A DNA stretch of 64,000 nt from Burkholderiales bacterium (GCA_003241965.1 QBMB01000001.1:105448-169447), one strand, 5' to 3'; counted from the stretch's first letter, positions 29,576-39,777 are shown. Numbers and translations: made by a program. Notes: a model not told the origin generated them from the letters alone.

Positions 29576-30757
29576 ATGGACATCGATTTCAGCCCGGAAG
29601 ACATGGCGTTCCAGCAAGAGGTTCGCACTTGGTTCAAAGGCCACACACCGTCCGATCTCAAGCGCAAGACCGTCACCGGGGAAATGCTGCAGAAGAACGA
29701 CATCGTTCATTGGCAGCGCCGACTCGATGGCCAGGGCTGGCTGGTCACCGGCTGGCCCAAGGAGCATGGGGGGCCGGGCTGGACGCCGACGCAGCGCTAT
29801 ATTTTCGACCTTGAGCGCGCGGCGGCCAGTGCGCCGGTGGGGCTGTCGATGGGCGTCATCATGCTCGGGCCGGTGCTGATTGCCTTCGGCACGCCAGAGC
29901 AAAAGGCGCAGTACCTGCCGCGCATCCGTCGCTGCGAGGACTGGTGGTGCCAAGGCTATTCCGAGCCGGGTGCAGGCTCCGACTTGGCCAGCCTGAAGAC
30001 CACGGCCGTGGCCGATGGCAGCGATTACATCATCAACGGCTCCAAGATCTGGACCACTTATGCGCATTGGGCCACGCACATGTTCTGCCTGGTGCGTACC
30101 GCCAACACCGGCAAGAAGCAGGAAGGCATCTCCTTCCTGCTGATCGAGATGGACCGCTCCGGCATCGATGTCAAACCCATTGTCTCGATCGACGGCGAAC
30201 ACCACCTGAACCAGGTGTTTCTCACCGACGTTCGGGTGCCCAGAAAAAACCTGGTCGGTCGCGAAGGCCAGGGTTGGGACATTGCCAAGTACCTGCTCAC
30301 ACACGAGCGCACCAGCATCGCCGGCGTGGCCGACTGCAAGGCGCATTTAGCCAACTTGTATGCCGCGGCAGGTGAGCGCCGCTCGGGTGGCCAACCGCTG
30401 ATGGAGGACGCGGCGATGCGGCTCAAGCTGGCGCGCGCCGAGATCGAACTGATGGCGCTCGAACACACCAACTTTCGCGTGCTGGCCGCCACCGCCTCGG
30501 GCAAGGCGCCGGGGCCGGAATCCTCGCTGCTCAAGACCATGGGCACGGCGGTGCAACAGACCTTGGCCGAGCTGGGCGTCGAGATCGCCGCCGAGCAAGC
30601 CTGGCCCTGGCATGACGGCGGCGAGTTTGGAAGCGGACGCCATGCCCATGCGATGCCGCACTACTGTTTTTCGCGCGCCGCCACGATTTACGGCGGCAGC
30701 GACGAGGTGCAAAAGAATGTATTGGCCAAGATGCTGCTGGCCGGCGGCACGCGGTAA
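29576..30757 (+). CDS. Acyl-CoA dehydrogenase, large-subunit type (PimC/FadE29-like)
   Basis: GYSEPGAGSDLASLKTTA, NGSKIWTTYAHWATHMFCLVRT, TIYGGSDEVQKNVLAKMLL; adjacent small-subunit type ACAD. Confidence 0.9.
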   Translation: MDIDFSPEDMAFQQEVRTWFKGHTPSDLKRKTVTGEMLQKNDIVHWQRRLDGQGWLVTGWPKEHGGPGWTPTQRYIFDLERAAASAPVGLSMGVIMLGPVLIAFGTPEQKAQYLPRIRRCEDWWCQGYSEPGAGSDLASLKTTAVADGSDYIINGSKIWTTYAHWATHMFCLVRTANTGKKQEGISFLLIEMDRSGIDVKPIVSIDGEHHLNQVFLTDVRVPRKNLVGREGQGWDIAKYLLTHERTSIAGVADCKAHLANLYAAAGERRSGGQPLMEDAAMRLKLARAEIELMALEHTNFRVLAATASGKAPGPESSLLKTMGTAVQQTLAELGVEIAAEQAWPWHDGGEFGSGRHAHAMPHYCFSRAATIYGGSDEVQKNVLAKMLLAGGTR

Positions 30758-30765
30758 GGATCGTC

Positions 30766-31908
30766 ATGAACTTTGATCTCTCCGAAGAACAAAAGATGCT
30801 GCGCGACGCGGCACAGAAATTTCTGCGCGCCGAATACCGCTTCGATGCGCGCAACCAGATCGTCGCGTCGGCGTCCGGCATGAGCCACAAGCACTGGCAG
30901 CGATTCGGGGAATTCGGCTGGCTTGGGCTCGGACTGCCCGAGGCCGATGGCGGTTTTGGCGGCGGCATGCTCGAGACGATCCAGGTCGCCGAGGCCCTGG
31001 GCGCCGCGCTGGTGGTCGAACCCTACCTCGTCAGCGCCGTGCTCGGCGCGCAGGCGGTGGCACGCGCGGGCACCGCGGCGCAGCGCGCGACCTGGCTGCC
31101 CGGGCTCGTCTCGGGCCAGCGCATTGTCAGCCTAGCGCACACCGAGGCCGATGCGCGCCACGACCTCGCCCATGTTCACACCAGCGCCATGGCCAAGGGC
31201 GGCCGCTGGGTGCTGTCGGGCCGCAAAAGCGGTGTGCTGGGCGCGCCCTGGGCCGACGGCTTTGTTGTGGCCGCCAGAACCTCGGGCGCCGTCAGTGAAC
31301 GCCGGGGAATCAGCTTGTTTCTGGTCGAAGCCCACACGCCGGGGGTGCAGGTGGCGGGCTACAAGGTCTACGACGGCAGTCGGGCTGGTGATCTGCAGCT
31401 TGATGCTGTCGTGCTGGGCCCGGACGCATTGCTGGGCATGGAAGGCGAAAGCCTGGGACTGCTCGAGCACCTGGTTGATCTTGGCATTGTTGCCGCCTGT
31501 GCCGACGCCCTGGGTGCCATGGGCGCGCTGTTGAGGAAAACCGGCGAGTACGTCGGCACGCGCAAACAATTTGACGTGCCGATTGCCAGTTTCCAGGTCA
31601 TCCAGCACCGGCTGGTCGACATGTTCGCCGCGGTCGAGGCCAGCCGCTCCCTGGTGTTGATGGCGGCCCTGCATGCCGAGCATCCCGACGCAGTCACCCG
31701 TTCGCGCGCCGTCTCGGCCGCCAAGGCCGCCATTGGTGAGCGAGCCCGCTTCGTGGCGCAGCAAGCGGTGCAGCTGCACGGCGGCGTGGGCATGACCGAG
31801 GAGCTTGACATCGGCCATTACTTTCGCCGCCTGACGCTCTTTTGCAACCTGTTGGGCAGCACCGACCACCACCTGCAGCGCTTTGCGACGCTGCGTGTGG
31901 TGGCCTGA
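30766..31908 (+). CDS. Acyl-CoA dehydrogenase, small-subunit type (PimD/FadE28-like)
   Basis: MNFDLSEEQKMLRDAAQKFL…QAVQLHGGVGMTEELDIGHYFRRLTLF; degenerate middle domain; 8 bp after the partner gene. Confidence 0.9.
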   Translation: MNFDLSEEQKMLRDAAQKFLRAEYRFDARNQIVASASGMSHKHWQRFGEFGWLGLGLPEADGGFGGGMLETIQVAEALGAALVVEPYLVSAVLGAQAVARAGTAAQRATWLPGLVSGQRIVSLAHTEADARHDLAHVHTSAMAKGGRWVLSGRKSGVLGAPWADGFVVAARTSGAVSERRGISLFLVEAHTPGVQVAGYKVYDGSRAGDLQLDAVVLGPDALLGMEGESLGLLEHLVDLGIVAACADALGAMGALLRKTGEYVGTRKQFDVPIASFQVIQHRLVDMFAAVEASRSLVLMAALHAEHPDAVTRSRAVSAAKAAIGERARFVAQQAVQLHGGVGMTEELDIGHYFRRLTLFCNLLGSTDHHLQRFATLRVVA

Positions 31909-31954
31909 TTGCCTGATGACCGACCCATACCGAGTCACTGGAAGGGCTGCCTAA

Positions 31955-33562
31955 ATGAGTTTGATGACATCCACCGCCACGCCGAACTCGCCCGAATTTC
32001 AGCGCAACCGCGAAGCCTATGAGCTGCGCATTGACGACTTGCATGAACGCCGCGAACGTGCCCTGATCGGCGGCCCCGAAAAGGCGCGCCTGCTGCACAA
32101 GAAGCGCAAGCAGTTGCTGCCGCGCGAGCGCCTGGCTGCCGTGCTCGACCCCGGCTCGCCCTTCCTCGAGTTCGGGCAGCTTGCCGGCGACGGCCTGTAC
32201 GAGGGCGTGCCGCCGGGCGGCAGCATCATCACCGGGGTGGGGCTGGTGTGCGGGCGCGCATGCATGCTGATGATCCACGATGCCACGGTCAAGGGCGGCA
32301 CCTACTACGGCATCACCGCAAAAAAACATGTGCGGGCCCAGATGTTCGCCTGGCAGCACCGGCTGCCGTGCATCACCATGGTCCAGTCGGGCGGCGCCAA
32401 CCTGCCGGAGCAGGCGCATATTTTCCCCGACGACGGCCAGTTCGGCTCCATTTTTTACAACCAGATCCGCATGTCGGCCGAGGGCATCACCCAGATCGCG
32501 ACCGTGCATGGGCCCTCAACCGCTGGCGGCGCCTATCTCCCGGCGCTGTGCGACGAGGCGGTGATCGTGCGCAACCAGGGTGCGATGTTCCTCGCCGGGC
32601 CCGAACTGGTGTATGCCGCCACCAAGGAAGAGGTTGACATTGAAACCCTGGGCGGCGGCGAGATGCACAGCCGCATCAGCGGCGTCACTGACCATCTGGC
32701 CGAGAACGATGGCCATGCCATCTCCATCGTGCGCGGCATCGTGGCCAACCTAGGTACCGTGGCCAAGCAACGCTGGGACGTGGTTCCGCCGCTGCCGCCC
32801 CGCCATGACCCGCGCGAGATTTACGGCATCGTCAGCGCCGACAACCGGCATCCGACCGACAACCGCGAAGTGCTGCTGCGGCTGATCGACGACAGCGAAC
32901 TACAGGAGTTCAAACCCCTGTACGGCGACACCATGATCTGCGGCTTCGCCCGCATCAAGGGTTTCCAGATCGGCATTCTGGCCAACAACGGCGTGATCTT
33001 CTCCGAGAGCGCGCTCAAGGGCGCGCACTTCATCGAGTTGTGCTGCCAGCGCGACATTCCGCTGCTGTTCATGGCCGATGTGTCGGGCTTCATGGTCGGC
33101 AAAGCGGTGGAGCAGCAGGGCATTGCCAAGCACGGCGCCAAGTTCATGACGGCCATGGCCTCGGCCAACGTGCCGCGCTACACGCTGATCACCGGAGGCT
33201 CGTACGCAGCGGCCTACCTGGCGATGTGCGGGCGCCCGTTCAAGCCCAACGTGATGATGATGTGGCCTACCGGCCGCGCCGCGCTGATGGGCCCCGAGCA
33301 GGCCGCCACCACGCTGGGCCTGGTGCGCGAGAACATCCACCGGCGCGAGGGCACAAGCTGGAGCGACGAAGAACGCGAGCAATTCAAGCAACCGATACGC
33401 GAGCAGTTCGAGAGCTTTTCCAGTCCCTACAACTACGCCTCCAATCTGTGGTGCGACATGGTGATTGACCCGCTGGAAACGCGCGACACCATGGCTTTGC
33501 TGCTGGAGCTGGCGGGCCGTGTGCCGGCGCGCGACACGCACTTCGGCGTGTTCCGCATGTGA
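31955..33562 (+). CDS. Acyl-CoA carboxylase carboxyltransferase subunit
   Basis: GPSTAGGAYLPALCDEAVIV, GVIFSESALKGAHFIELCCQRDIPLLFMADVSGFMVG, GSYAAAYLAMCGRPFKPNVMMMWPTGRAALMGPEQAA. Confidence 0.94.
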   Translation: MSLMTSTATPNSPEFQRNREAYELRIDDLHERRERALIGGPEKARLLHKKRKQLLPRERLAAVLDPGSPFLEFGQLAGDGLYEGVPPGGSIITGVGLVCGRACMLMIHDATVKGGTYYGITAKKHVRAQMFAWQHRLPCITMVQSGGANLPEQAHIFPDDGQFGSIFYNQIRMSAEGITQIATVHGPSTAGGAYLPALCDEAVIVRNQGAMFLAGPELVYAATKEEVDIETLGGGEMHSRISGVTDHLAENDGHAISIVRGIVANLGTVAKQRWDVVPPLPPRHDPREIYGIVSADNRHPTDNREVLLRLIDDSELQEFKPLYGDTMICGFARIKGFQIGILANNGVIFSESALKGAHFIELCCQRDIPLLFMADVSGFMVGKAVEQQGIAKHGAKFMTAMASANVPRYTLITGGSYAAAYLAMCGRPFKPNVMMMWPTGRAALMGPEQAATTLGLVRENIHRREGTSWSDEEREQFKQPIREQFESFSSPYNYASNLWCDMVIDPLETRDTMALLLELAGRVPARDTHFGVFRM

Positions 33563-33585
33563 TCTTTTAGTCCACAGTATTGAAC

Positions 33586-34779
33586 ATGCTCGAAGCCATT
33601 CTCTCCGGCTGCCGCGTGCTCGGCCTGACGCAGAACGTGGCCGGCCCGTTCTGCACCCATATCCTCGGCGACCTCGGCGCCGAGGTCATCAAGATCGAAC
33701 GCCCGGGCAGCGGCGACGATGCGCGCCAGTGGAAGCCGCCCGAAGTGGCCGGCGTCTCGACCGGCTTCGCGGCGCTGAACCGCAGCAAGAAGAGCGTCTG
33801 CATTGACCTCGACAGCGCGATTGGTCAGCAGCTGGTCGCGCGCCTGGCGGCCGGTGCCGACGTGCTGGTGCATTCGCTCAAACCCGGCAGCGCCGAAGCG
33901 CGCGGCCTCGGCGACGGACACCTGCTGCCGACCAATCCGCGCCTCGTGTATTGCGCGATCAGCGCCTTCGGCGAGGTCGGCCCGATGCGCGCGCTGCCCG
34001 GCTACGACCCGCTGATGCAGGCCTTCGCCGGCATCATGAGCGTCAGCGGCCACGAAGGTGACGAGCCGGCGCGCGTCGGCGTGTCGCTGATCGACATGGG
34101 CACCGGCATGTGGGCCACGATGGCGATCCTGGCCGCGCTGCTGCGCCGCGCCACCACGGGCGAAGGCATGCGCGTGCACGCCAGCCTGCTCGAGACCGGG
34201 CTGTCGTGGATGATGGTGCCAGTCGCGAACTATCTGGCCACCCAGCGCCTACCGCGCAAGATGGGTTCGGCGATGGCGATGATGGCGCCCTACGAGCTCT
34301 TCGAAAGCGCCGACGGCAAGGTCTTCATCGCTGCGGCCAACGACCGGCTGTTTGGCCGCATCTGCAGCGCGCTGGCTTGTCCAGAGCTGGCGCAGGATCC
34401 GCGCTTCATCGACATGTCGGCGCGCATCGGCCACCGCAAGGCGCTGCACGCCGAGCTCGAGGCGCGCACCCGGCAGCGCAGCACCGCAGACTGCGCGGCG
34501 GCGCTGCGAGCGGCCGGTGCGCCCTGCAGCGAGATGCACGACGTGGCCCAGATGCTGGCGCACGAACAGGTGCAAGCGGTCGGCATGCTGGGCGCGCTGC
34601 CGCTGCCGGGCGCACCGCAACACCAGACGATGGGCCTGCCCATCAGTTCGCAGGGCCGTCGCGGGCGCAGCGGCCCGCCGCCGCCAGTGCTGGGCGGGAA
34701 CACCGACGAGGTGTTGACGGCGCTGGGCCTGCATGCCGATGAACTGGCGGCGCTGCGACAGCAACGCGTCGTCGATTGA
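33586..34779 (+). CDS. CaiB/BaiF (family III) CoA-transferase
   Basis: LGLTQNVAGPFCTHILGDLGAEVIKIERPGSGDDAR, GYDPLMQAFAGIMSVSG. Confidence 0.94.
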   Translation: MLEAILSGCRVLGLTQNVAGPFCTHILGDLGAEVIKIERPGSGDDARQWKPPEVAGVSTGFAALNRSKKSVCIDLDSAIGQQLVARLAAGADVLVHSLKPGSAEARGLGDGHLLPTNPRLVYCAISAFGEVGPMRALPGYDPLMQAFAGIMSVSGHEGDEPARVGVSLIDMGTGMWATMAILAALLRRATTGEGMRVHASLLETGLSWMMVPVANYLATQRLPRKMGSAMAMMAPYELFESADGKVFIAAANDRLFGRICSALACPELAQDPRFIDMSARIGHRKALHAELEARTRQRSTADCAAALRAAGAPCSEMHDVAQMLAHEQVQAVGMLGALPLPGAPQHQTMGLPISSQGRRGRSGPPPPVLGGNTDEVLTALGLHADELAALRQQRVVD

Positions 34780-34801
34780 CAGAGACAAGGCCGAGATCCC
34801 C

Positions 34802-35962
34802 ATGAACTTCGACTACACCGAGACCCAGGGTCAGATCCGCGCCGCCGTCAAGGAGCTGTGCAAGGGCTTCGGCCCCGAGTACTGGCGCCAGTGCGCCCAG
34901 GACGGCGCCTATCCGGAAGCCTTCGTCGACGCGATGGCCAAGGCCGGCTGGCTGGCCGCGCTGATTCCGGAGGAATACGGCGGCGCCGGGCTGCCCCTGC
35001 TCGACGCCTGCCTGATCCTGCAGGAGATCAACCAGAACGGCGGTAGCGCGGTGCACTGCCATGCGCAGATGTACACGATGGCGTCGATCCTGCGCCATGG
35101 CAGCGAAGCGCAGAAGCGCGCGACGCTCCCGCGCATCGCCGACGGTAGCCTGCGGCTGCAGGCCTTCGGCGTGACCGAGCCCGACGCGGGCTCCAACACG
35201 CTGGCGATCAAGACATTCGCGCGCAAGGTGCCAAGTGGCTACGTCGTCACCGGCCAGAAGATCTGGACTTCGCGCTACAGCCACTCGCACATGTACCTTT
35301 TGATCGCGCGCACCACGCCGACCGACGCGGTGAAGAAGAAGACCGATGGCCTTAGCCTGTTCCTGATCGACATAGCGAAGGCCGGCGCGTCGCTGAAGGC
35401 CACGCCGATTCGCACGATGATCAATCACCACACCTTCCAGGTCTTCATCGACAACCTGGAGCTCACCGACGACGACCGCATCGGCGAGGAAGGCAAGGGC
35501 TTCCACTACCTGCTGGATTCGCTGCATTCCGAGCGTCTGCTGGTGGCCAGCGAGGCCATCGGCGACGGCCACTGGTTCGTCGGCAAGGCCGCGCGCTACG
35601 GCAGCGAGCGTGTCGTCTTCGACCGCCCGATCGGCGCCAACCAGGGCGTGCAGTTCCCGATCGCGCGCGCCCACATGAACATCGAGGCTGCCGAACTGAT
35701 GCGCAACAAGGCAGCGACGCTGTTCGACGCCAGCCTGCCCTGCGGGCGCGAGGCGACGATGGTCAAGTACCTGGCCAGCGAGGCTGCTTGGGAAGCCGCC
35801 GAGGCGGCCATGACCACCTTCGGCGGCTACGGCGTGGCCTGCGAATACGACATCGAGCGCAAATGGAAGGAGAGCCGGCTGTTCCGCACCGCGCCGATCT
35901 CCAACAACCTGGTGCTGGCGCAGGTGGCCGAGCACCTGCTGGGCATGCCCCGCTCTTACTGA
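34802..35962 (+). CDS. Acyl-CoA dehydrogenase
   Basis: FGVTEPDAGSNTLAIKTFA, GQKIWTSRYSHSHMYLLIART, TFGGYGVACEYDIERKWKESRLFRTAPISNNLVLAQVAEHLLG. Confidence 0.93.
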   Translation: MNFDYTETQGQIRAAVKELCKGFGPEYWRQCAQDGAYPEAFVDAMAKAGWLAALIPEEYGGAGLPLLDACLILQEINQNGGSAVHCHAQMYTMASILRHGSEAQKRATLPRIADGSLRLQAFGVTEPDAGSNTLAIKTFARKVPSGYVVTGQKIWTSRYSHSHMYLLIARTTPTDAVKKKTDGLSLFLIDIAKAGASLKATPIRTMINHHTFQVFIDNLELTDDDRIGEEGKGFHYLLDSLHSERLLVASEAIGDGHWFVGKAARYGSERVVFDRPIGANQGVQFPIARAHMNIEAAELMRNKAATLFDASLPCGREATMVKYLASEAAWEAAEAAMTTFGGYGVACEYDIERKWKESRLFRTAPISNNLVLAQVAEHLLGMPRSY

Positions 35963-35968
35963 AGCACC

Positions 35969-36769
35969 ATGGACTACACGACACTACGCGTTGAAGCCGC
36001 GCCTGGCACCGAGCTCGCTGATGGCATCCGCACCCTGGTGCTCAACCGCCCCGAGGTGATGAACGCGATGAACACGCAGATGTTCATCGACCTGCGCAAC
36101 GCCCTGCACGAACTGGCCTTCGACGACGGCCTGCGTGTGCTGATCATCACCGGCGCCGGTGAGCGTGCATTCTCGGCCGGCGGAGACCTCAAGCAGCGCG
36201 ACGGTATGACCGACGGTCAATGGCGGCGCCAACACCAGCTCGCCGAAGAGGTGTTGCTGGCTGTCAAGGATTTCCCGCAACCGGTGATCGCCGCCGTCGA
36301 AGGCCACGCGCATGGCGGCGGCTGCGAACTGGCGTTGATGTGTGACTACATCGTCGCTTCGCGCGCTGCGGTATTTTCGCTGCCCGAGCTGCGGCGCGGC
36401 ATCATGCCCGGCGGCGGCGGTATCCAGAACCTCGTGCGCGCCGTCGGCGCGCGGCGCGCCAAGAAGCTGCTGTTCACCGCGCGCCGCTTCTCGGCCGAAG
36501 AAGCCACCGAATGGGGCATGGTCACAGACCTGGCCGAGCCGGGTACGGCGCTGGCCGCCGCAGTCGCCGACGCGCGCGACATCGTACTGGCCGCACCGAT
36601 GGCCACCCACTACGCCAAACTCGCCGCATCGCGCGGCGGCGAGATTGACTTCCACAGCGGCTACATGCTCGACGTCGCCGCCTACAACGTGCTGGTGTCC
36701 TCGGCCGACAGGCTGGAGGGCGTGAAGGCCTTCAATGAAAAGCGCCCACCGCGCTGGAGCGGACTCTGA
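35969..36769 (+). CDS. Enoyl-CoA hydratase/isomerase family protein
   Basis: VLNRPEVMNAMNTQM, ITGAGERAFSAGGDLKQRDG, AVEGHAHGGGCELALMCDYI. Confidence 0.92.
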   Translation: MDYTTLRVEAAPGTELADGIRTLVLNRPEVMNAMNTQMFIDLRNALHELAFDDGLRVLIITGAGERAFSAGGDLKQRDGMTDGQWRRQHQLAEEVLLAVKDFPQPVIAAVEGHAHGGGCELALMCDYIVASRAAVFSLPELRRGIMPGGGGIQNLVRAVGARRAKKLLFTARRFSAEEATEWGMVTDLAEPGTALAAAVADARDIVLAAPMATHYAKLAASRGGEIDFHSGYMLDVAAYNVLVSSADRLEGVKAFNEKRPPRWSGL

Positions 36770-36770
36770 C

Positions 36771-38774
36771 ATGTTCAAAAAAATCCTGATCGCCAACCGC
36801 GGCGAAATCGCCTGCCGCATCGCACGCACCTGCCGGCGCCTCGGTATTGCGGTGGCCGGTGTGCATTCGAGTGCTGATCGCGATGCGCTGCACGTTGACC
36901 TGATCGGCGAGTCGATCGAAATCGGTGGGGCAGCGCCGGCCGAGAGCTACCTGCGCATCGATGCGGTCATTGATGCGGCCCGGCGGACCGGGTCGCAGGC
37001 CATTCATCCTGGTTTTGGCTTTCTGGCCGAAAACGCGGTCTTCGCGCGCGCGGTCGAGGCAGCCGGCCTCGTCTTCGTCGGCCCGACGCCCGAGGTCATT
37101 GAGCGCCTGGGCGACAAGGCGTCGGCCAAGCGCGAGGCCCGCGCCGCTGGCGTGGCCGTGCTCGGCGGCAGCGAGCTGCCGAGCCGCGATGCGGCCGAAG
37201 TGGCAGCCACCGTGCGCGGACTACCGCTACCGGTGATTCTGAAGGCGGCCGCCGGTGGCGGCGGCAAGGGCATGCGGGTGGTGCAGCAGTTGGACGGGTT
37301 GATGGAGACCATCGAGGCGGCCATGCGCGAGGCCGGGAGTTCCTTTGGCGACACTGCGTTGATCGTCGAAGCCTTTGTCGAGCGCGGGCGCCACATCGAG
37401 GTGCAGATCGTCGGCGACGGCCATGGCGAAGTGATTCACTTGTTCGAGCGCGAATGCACGCTGCAGCGGCGCCATCAGAAAGTCATCGAAGAGGCTCCAG
37501 CGGTGAACCTCGCCCCGGCGCTGCGCGAGGCGATGCTCGGTGACGCGGTGCGCTTGGGACAGCGGCTGCGCTATCGCGGTGTCGGCACGGTGGAATTCAT
37601 CGTGCAGGGCGACAATCACCACTTTCTCGAAGTCAATCCACGGCTGCAAGTCGAGCATCCGGTGACCGAGGAGGTGACCGGGCTGGATGTGGTCGAGATC
37701 ATGCTGCGCATTGCCGCCGGCGAGGGCTTGCCCTTGCGCCAGAGCGAAGTGCAGGTGCGCGGCCACGCGATTGAGGCGCGGGTCTGCGCTGAAGATTCAG
37801 CACAAAATTTCCTGCCCTCCACCGGTGAACTGATCGCTGTTCGGTTCCCAACTTCTGTCGTGCGGGTTGAATCGGGTGTGCGCGCCGGCATGGCGGTCAC
37901 GCCGTACTACGACTCGATGCTGGCCAAGCTGATTGCGCATGCGCCCACGCGCGAGGCGGCGCTGGACCGTCTGAGTGGGGCGCTGGGCGAAACCCAGGTG
38001 CACGGCGTCGAAACCAACTGCGCCTTTCTGCAGCGCCTGCTGGCCCTGCCCGCCACGCGCGACGCCAGCTTCCACACCCGTCTGATTGACGAGGTGCTGG
38101 CCGAGGGGAGTCAGGGCGCGAGCAGTGCGCCGCTGGAGCGGCTGGCCGCTGCAGCGGCTTGGTGGTTGCTCGACGCGCGGTGCAACGGCAATCAATTCGG
38201 GGCCTGGTCGGCCCTGGACGTGACGGGTTGGCAGATGCACGCCGGCGACGATCGGCTCACGCCGGTTCCGGCGCTGTTGCTGCGCTCGGGCGGCACAACG
38301 CACGAGGCCCGGTTCGGCGCCGTCTCGCCCGAGTCCGAGGTGACGGTGCAAATCGGCACAGAACGAGTCCGCTTGGCACTGACCGCCATCGCCGGGGGCA
38401 ATTGGCGTTTGCGCATGGGGGATCGACATGAGGTGCTGACCATCGTGCGCAGCGTCGATACCGTGTTTGTGCAGAGCAGCGGCACTGCCCACGCCATCGG
38501 CGTGACCCCTTACCTCAACCAGGCCATCACCGGACGCCAGACCAGTGGCCAGTTGCGCACGCCGATGATGGGGATGATCCTGAAGATCCATGTGGCGGTT
38601 GGCGAGCGCGTACGTTCCGGCGACGTGGTGGCAACGATGGAGTCGATGAAGATGGAGCTGCGCATCAATGCCGACCACGATGGGGTGGTGCGCTCGCTGT
38701 CGGTGCAGAACGGACAAATGGTCGAGCGCGGCCTGGTGGTGGCCGTGGTTGAGTCCGAGGGCACTGCGGAATAA
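36771..38774 (+). CDS. Acyl-CoA carboxylase alpha subunit (fused biotin carboxylase plus BCCP domains)
   Basis: MFKKILIANRGEIACRIARTCRRLG, LKAAAGGGGKGMRVV, EVNPRLQVEHPVTEEVTG; C-terminal VVATMESMKMELRINADHDG. Confidence 0.94.
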   Translation: MFKKILIANRGEIACRIARTCRRLGIAVAGVHSSADRDALHVDLIGESIEIGGAAPAESYLRIDAVIDAARRTGSQAIHPGFGFLAENAVFARAVEAAGLVFVGPTPEVIERLGDKASAKREARAAGVAVLGGSELPSRDAAEVAATVRGLPLPVILKAAAGGGGKGMRVVQQLDGLMETIEAAMREAGSSFGDTALIVEAFVERGRHIEVQIVGDGHGEVIHLFERECTLQRRHQKVIEEAPAVNLAPALREAMLGDAVRLGQRLRYRGVGTVEFIVQGDNHHFLEVNPRLQVEHPVTEEVTGLDVVEIMLRIAAGEGLPLRQSEVQVRGHAIEARVCAEDSAQNFLPSTGELIAVRFPTSVVRVESGVRAGMAVTPYYDSMLAKLIAHAPTREAALDRLSGALGETQVHGVETNCAFLQRLLALPATRDASFHTRLIDEVLAEGSQGASSAPLERLAAAAAWWLLDARCNGNQFGAWSALDVTGWQMHAGDDRLTPVPALLLRSGGTTHEARFGAVSPESEVTVQIGTERVRLALTAIAGGNWRLRMGDRHEVLTIVRSVDTVFVQSSGTAHAIGVTPYLNQAITGRQTSGQLRTPMMGMILKIHVAVGERVRSGDVVATMESMKMELRINADHDGVVRSLSVQNGQMVERGLVVAVVESEGTAE

Positions 38775-38856
38775 GCGGCGGCAAACCCCGCATGCGCGCC
38801 CATCTTTACAAACCTGGTGTTATCCACCGTTAAAAATGACGTGTCCGAGACGGCCC

Positions 38857-39777
38857 ATGACCAGCATCCAACTTCCGAACGGTATTCAGGTTTTTGAGCG
38901 CGGTTGGCTGTCCTCCAACAACATTCTGTTCCTTGGATCGGCATCCAGCGCACTCGTTGACAGTGGCTACAGCACACACGCGGAACTAACGGCCGGGCTG
39001 GTCAGCGCCGCTTTGCAGCAGCGGCCGCTGGACTTGCTGCTCAATACCCATCTGCACAGCGACCACTGCGGCGGCAATGCCGCCCTCCAGGGCAATTACC
39101 CAGAACTTCAAACCCTCATTCCGCCAGGCCATGCATCACTTGTCTCGCCGTGGGACCCCGTCGCCCTGAACTATGTGCCATCCGGGCAACACTGCCCCCG
39201 GTTCAAGTTCGATGGCCTTCTGTCGCCGGGCACGGACATCCAGCTGGCCGATACCGCGTGGCAAATCCATGCGGCACCGGGCCATGATCCCCATTCAGTC
39301 ATTCTGTTTGAGCCGCAGTCCCGAACCCTGATTTCGGCCGATGCCTTGTGGGAAAAAGGCTTCGGCGTGGTGTTTCCGGAACTCGATGGTGAAACCGCGT
39401 TCGATGAAGTGGCCGCCACATTCGACCTGATCGAGCGGCTTGACCCGCGCTGGGTCATTCCCGGCCACGGCCCGGTATTCCGCTACCGTGCCGAGGTGCT
39501 GGCCTACGCGCGCGAGCGCCTCAACGCCTTTGTCAAGAACCCTGAGCGGCACGCGCATCACGCGGTCAAGGTGTTGCTGAAGTTCAGACTGCTGGAGCAG
39601 CAGCAACTGCCTTTTGCTGATTTTGTCGAGTGGGCCGCCAACACACGCTACTTGCGGCTCATTCACCAGAGGTTTGTTCCTTCGGTTCCCATCGACCAGT
39701 GGATGGAGCAGTTGACTCAGGAGCTGGTGCGTTCCACCGCTGCGCGCAGAGACGGCAACAGGGTCTACAACGCGTGA
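38857..39777 (+). CDS. MBL-fold metallohydrolase
   Basis: LLLNTHLHSDHCGGNAAL (HxHxDH), APGHDPHSVI, DADALWEK-like SADALWEK, VIPGHGPVF. Confidence 0.9.
   Translation: MTSIQLPNGIQVFERGWLSSNNILFLGSASSALVDSGYSTHAELTAGLVSAALQQRPLDLLLNTHLHSDHCGGNAALQGNYPELQTLIPPGHASLVSPWDPVALNYVPSGQHCPRFKFDGLLSPGTDIQLADTAWQIHAAPGHDPHSVILFEPQSRTLISADALWEKGFGVVFPELDGETAFDEVAATFDLIERLDPRWVIPGHGPVFRYRAEVLAYARERLNAFVKNPERHAHHAVKVLLKFRLLEQQQLPFADFVEWAANTRYLRLIHQRFVPSVPIDQWMEQLTQELVRSTAARRDGNRVYNA

Noticed and set aside
34643-35935. 430-aa minus-strand ORF
   Set aside because: Antisense to the ACAD at 34802..35962.
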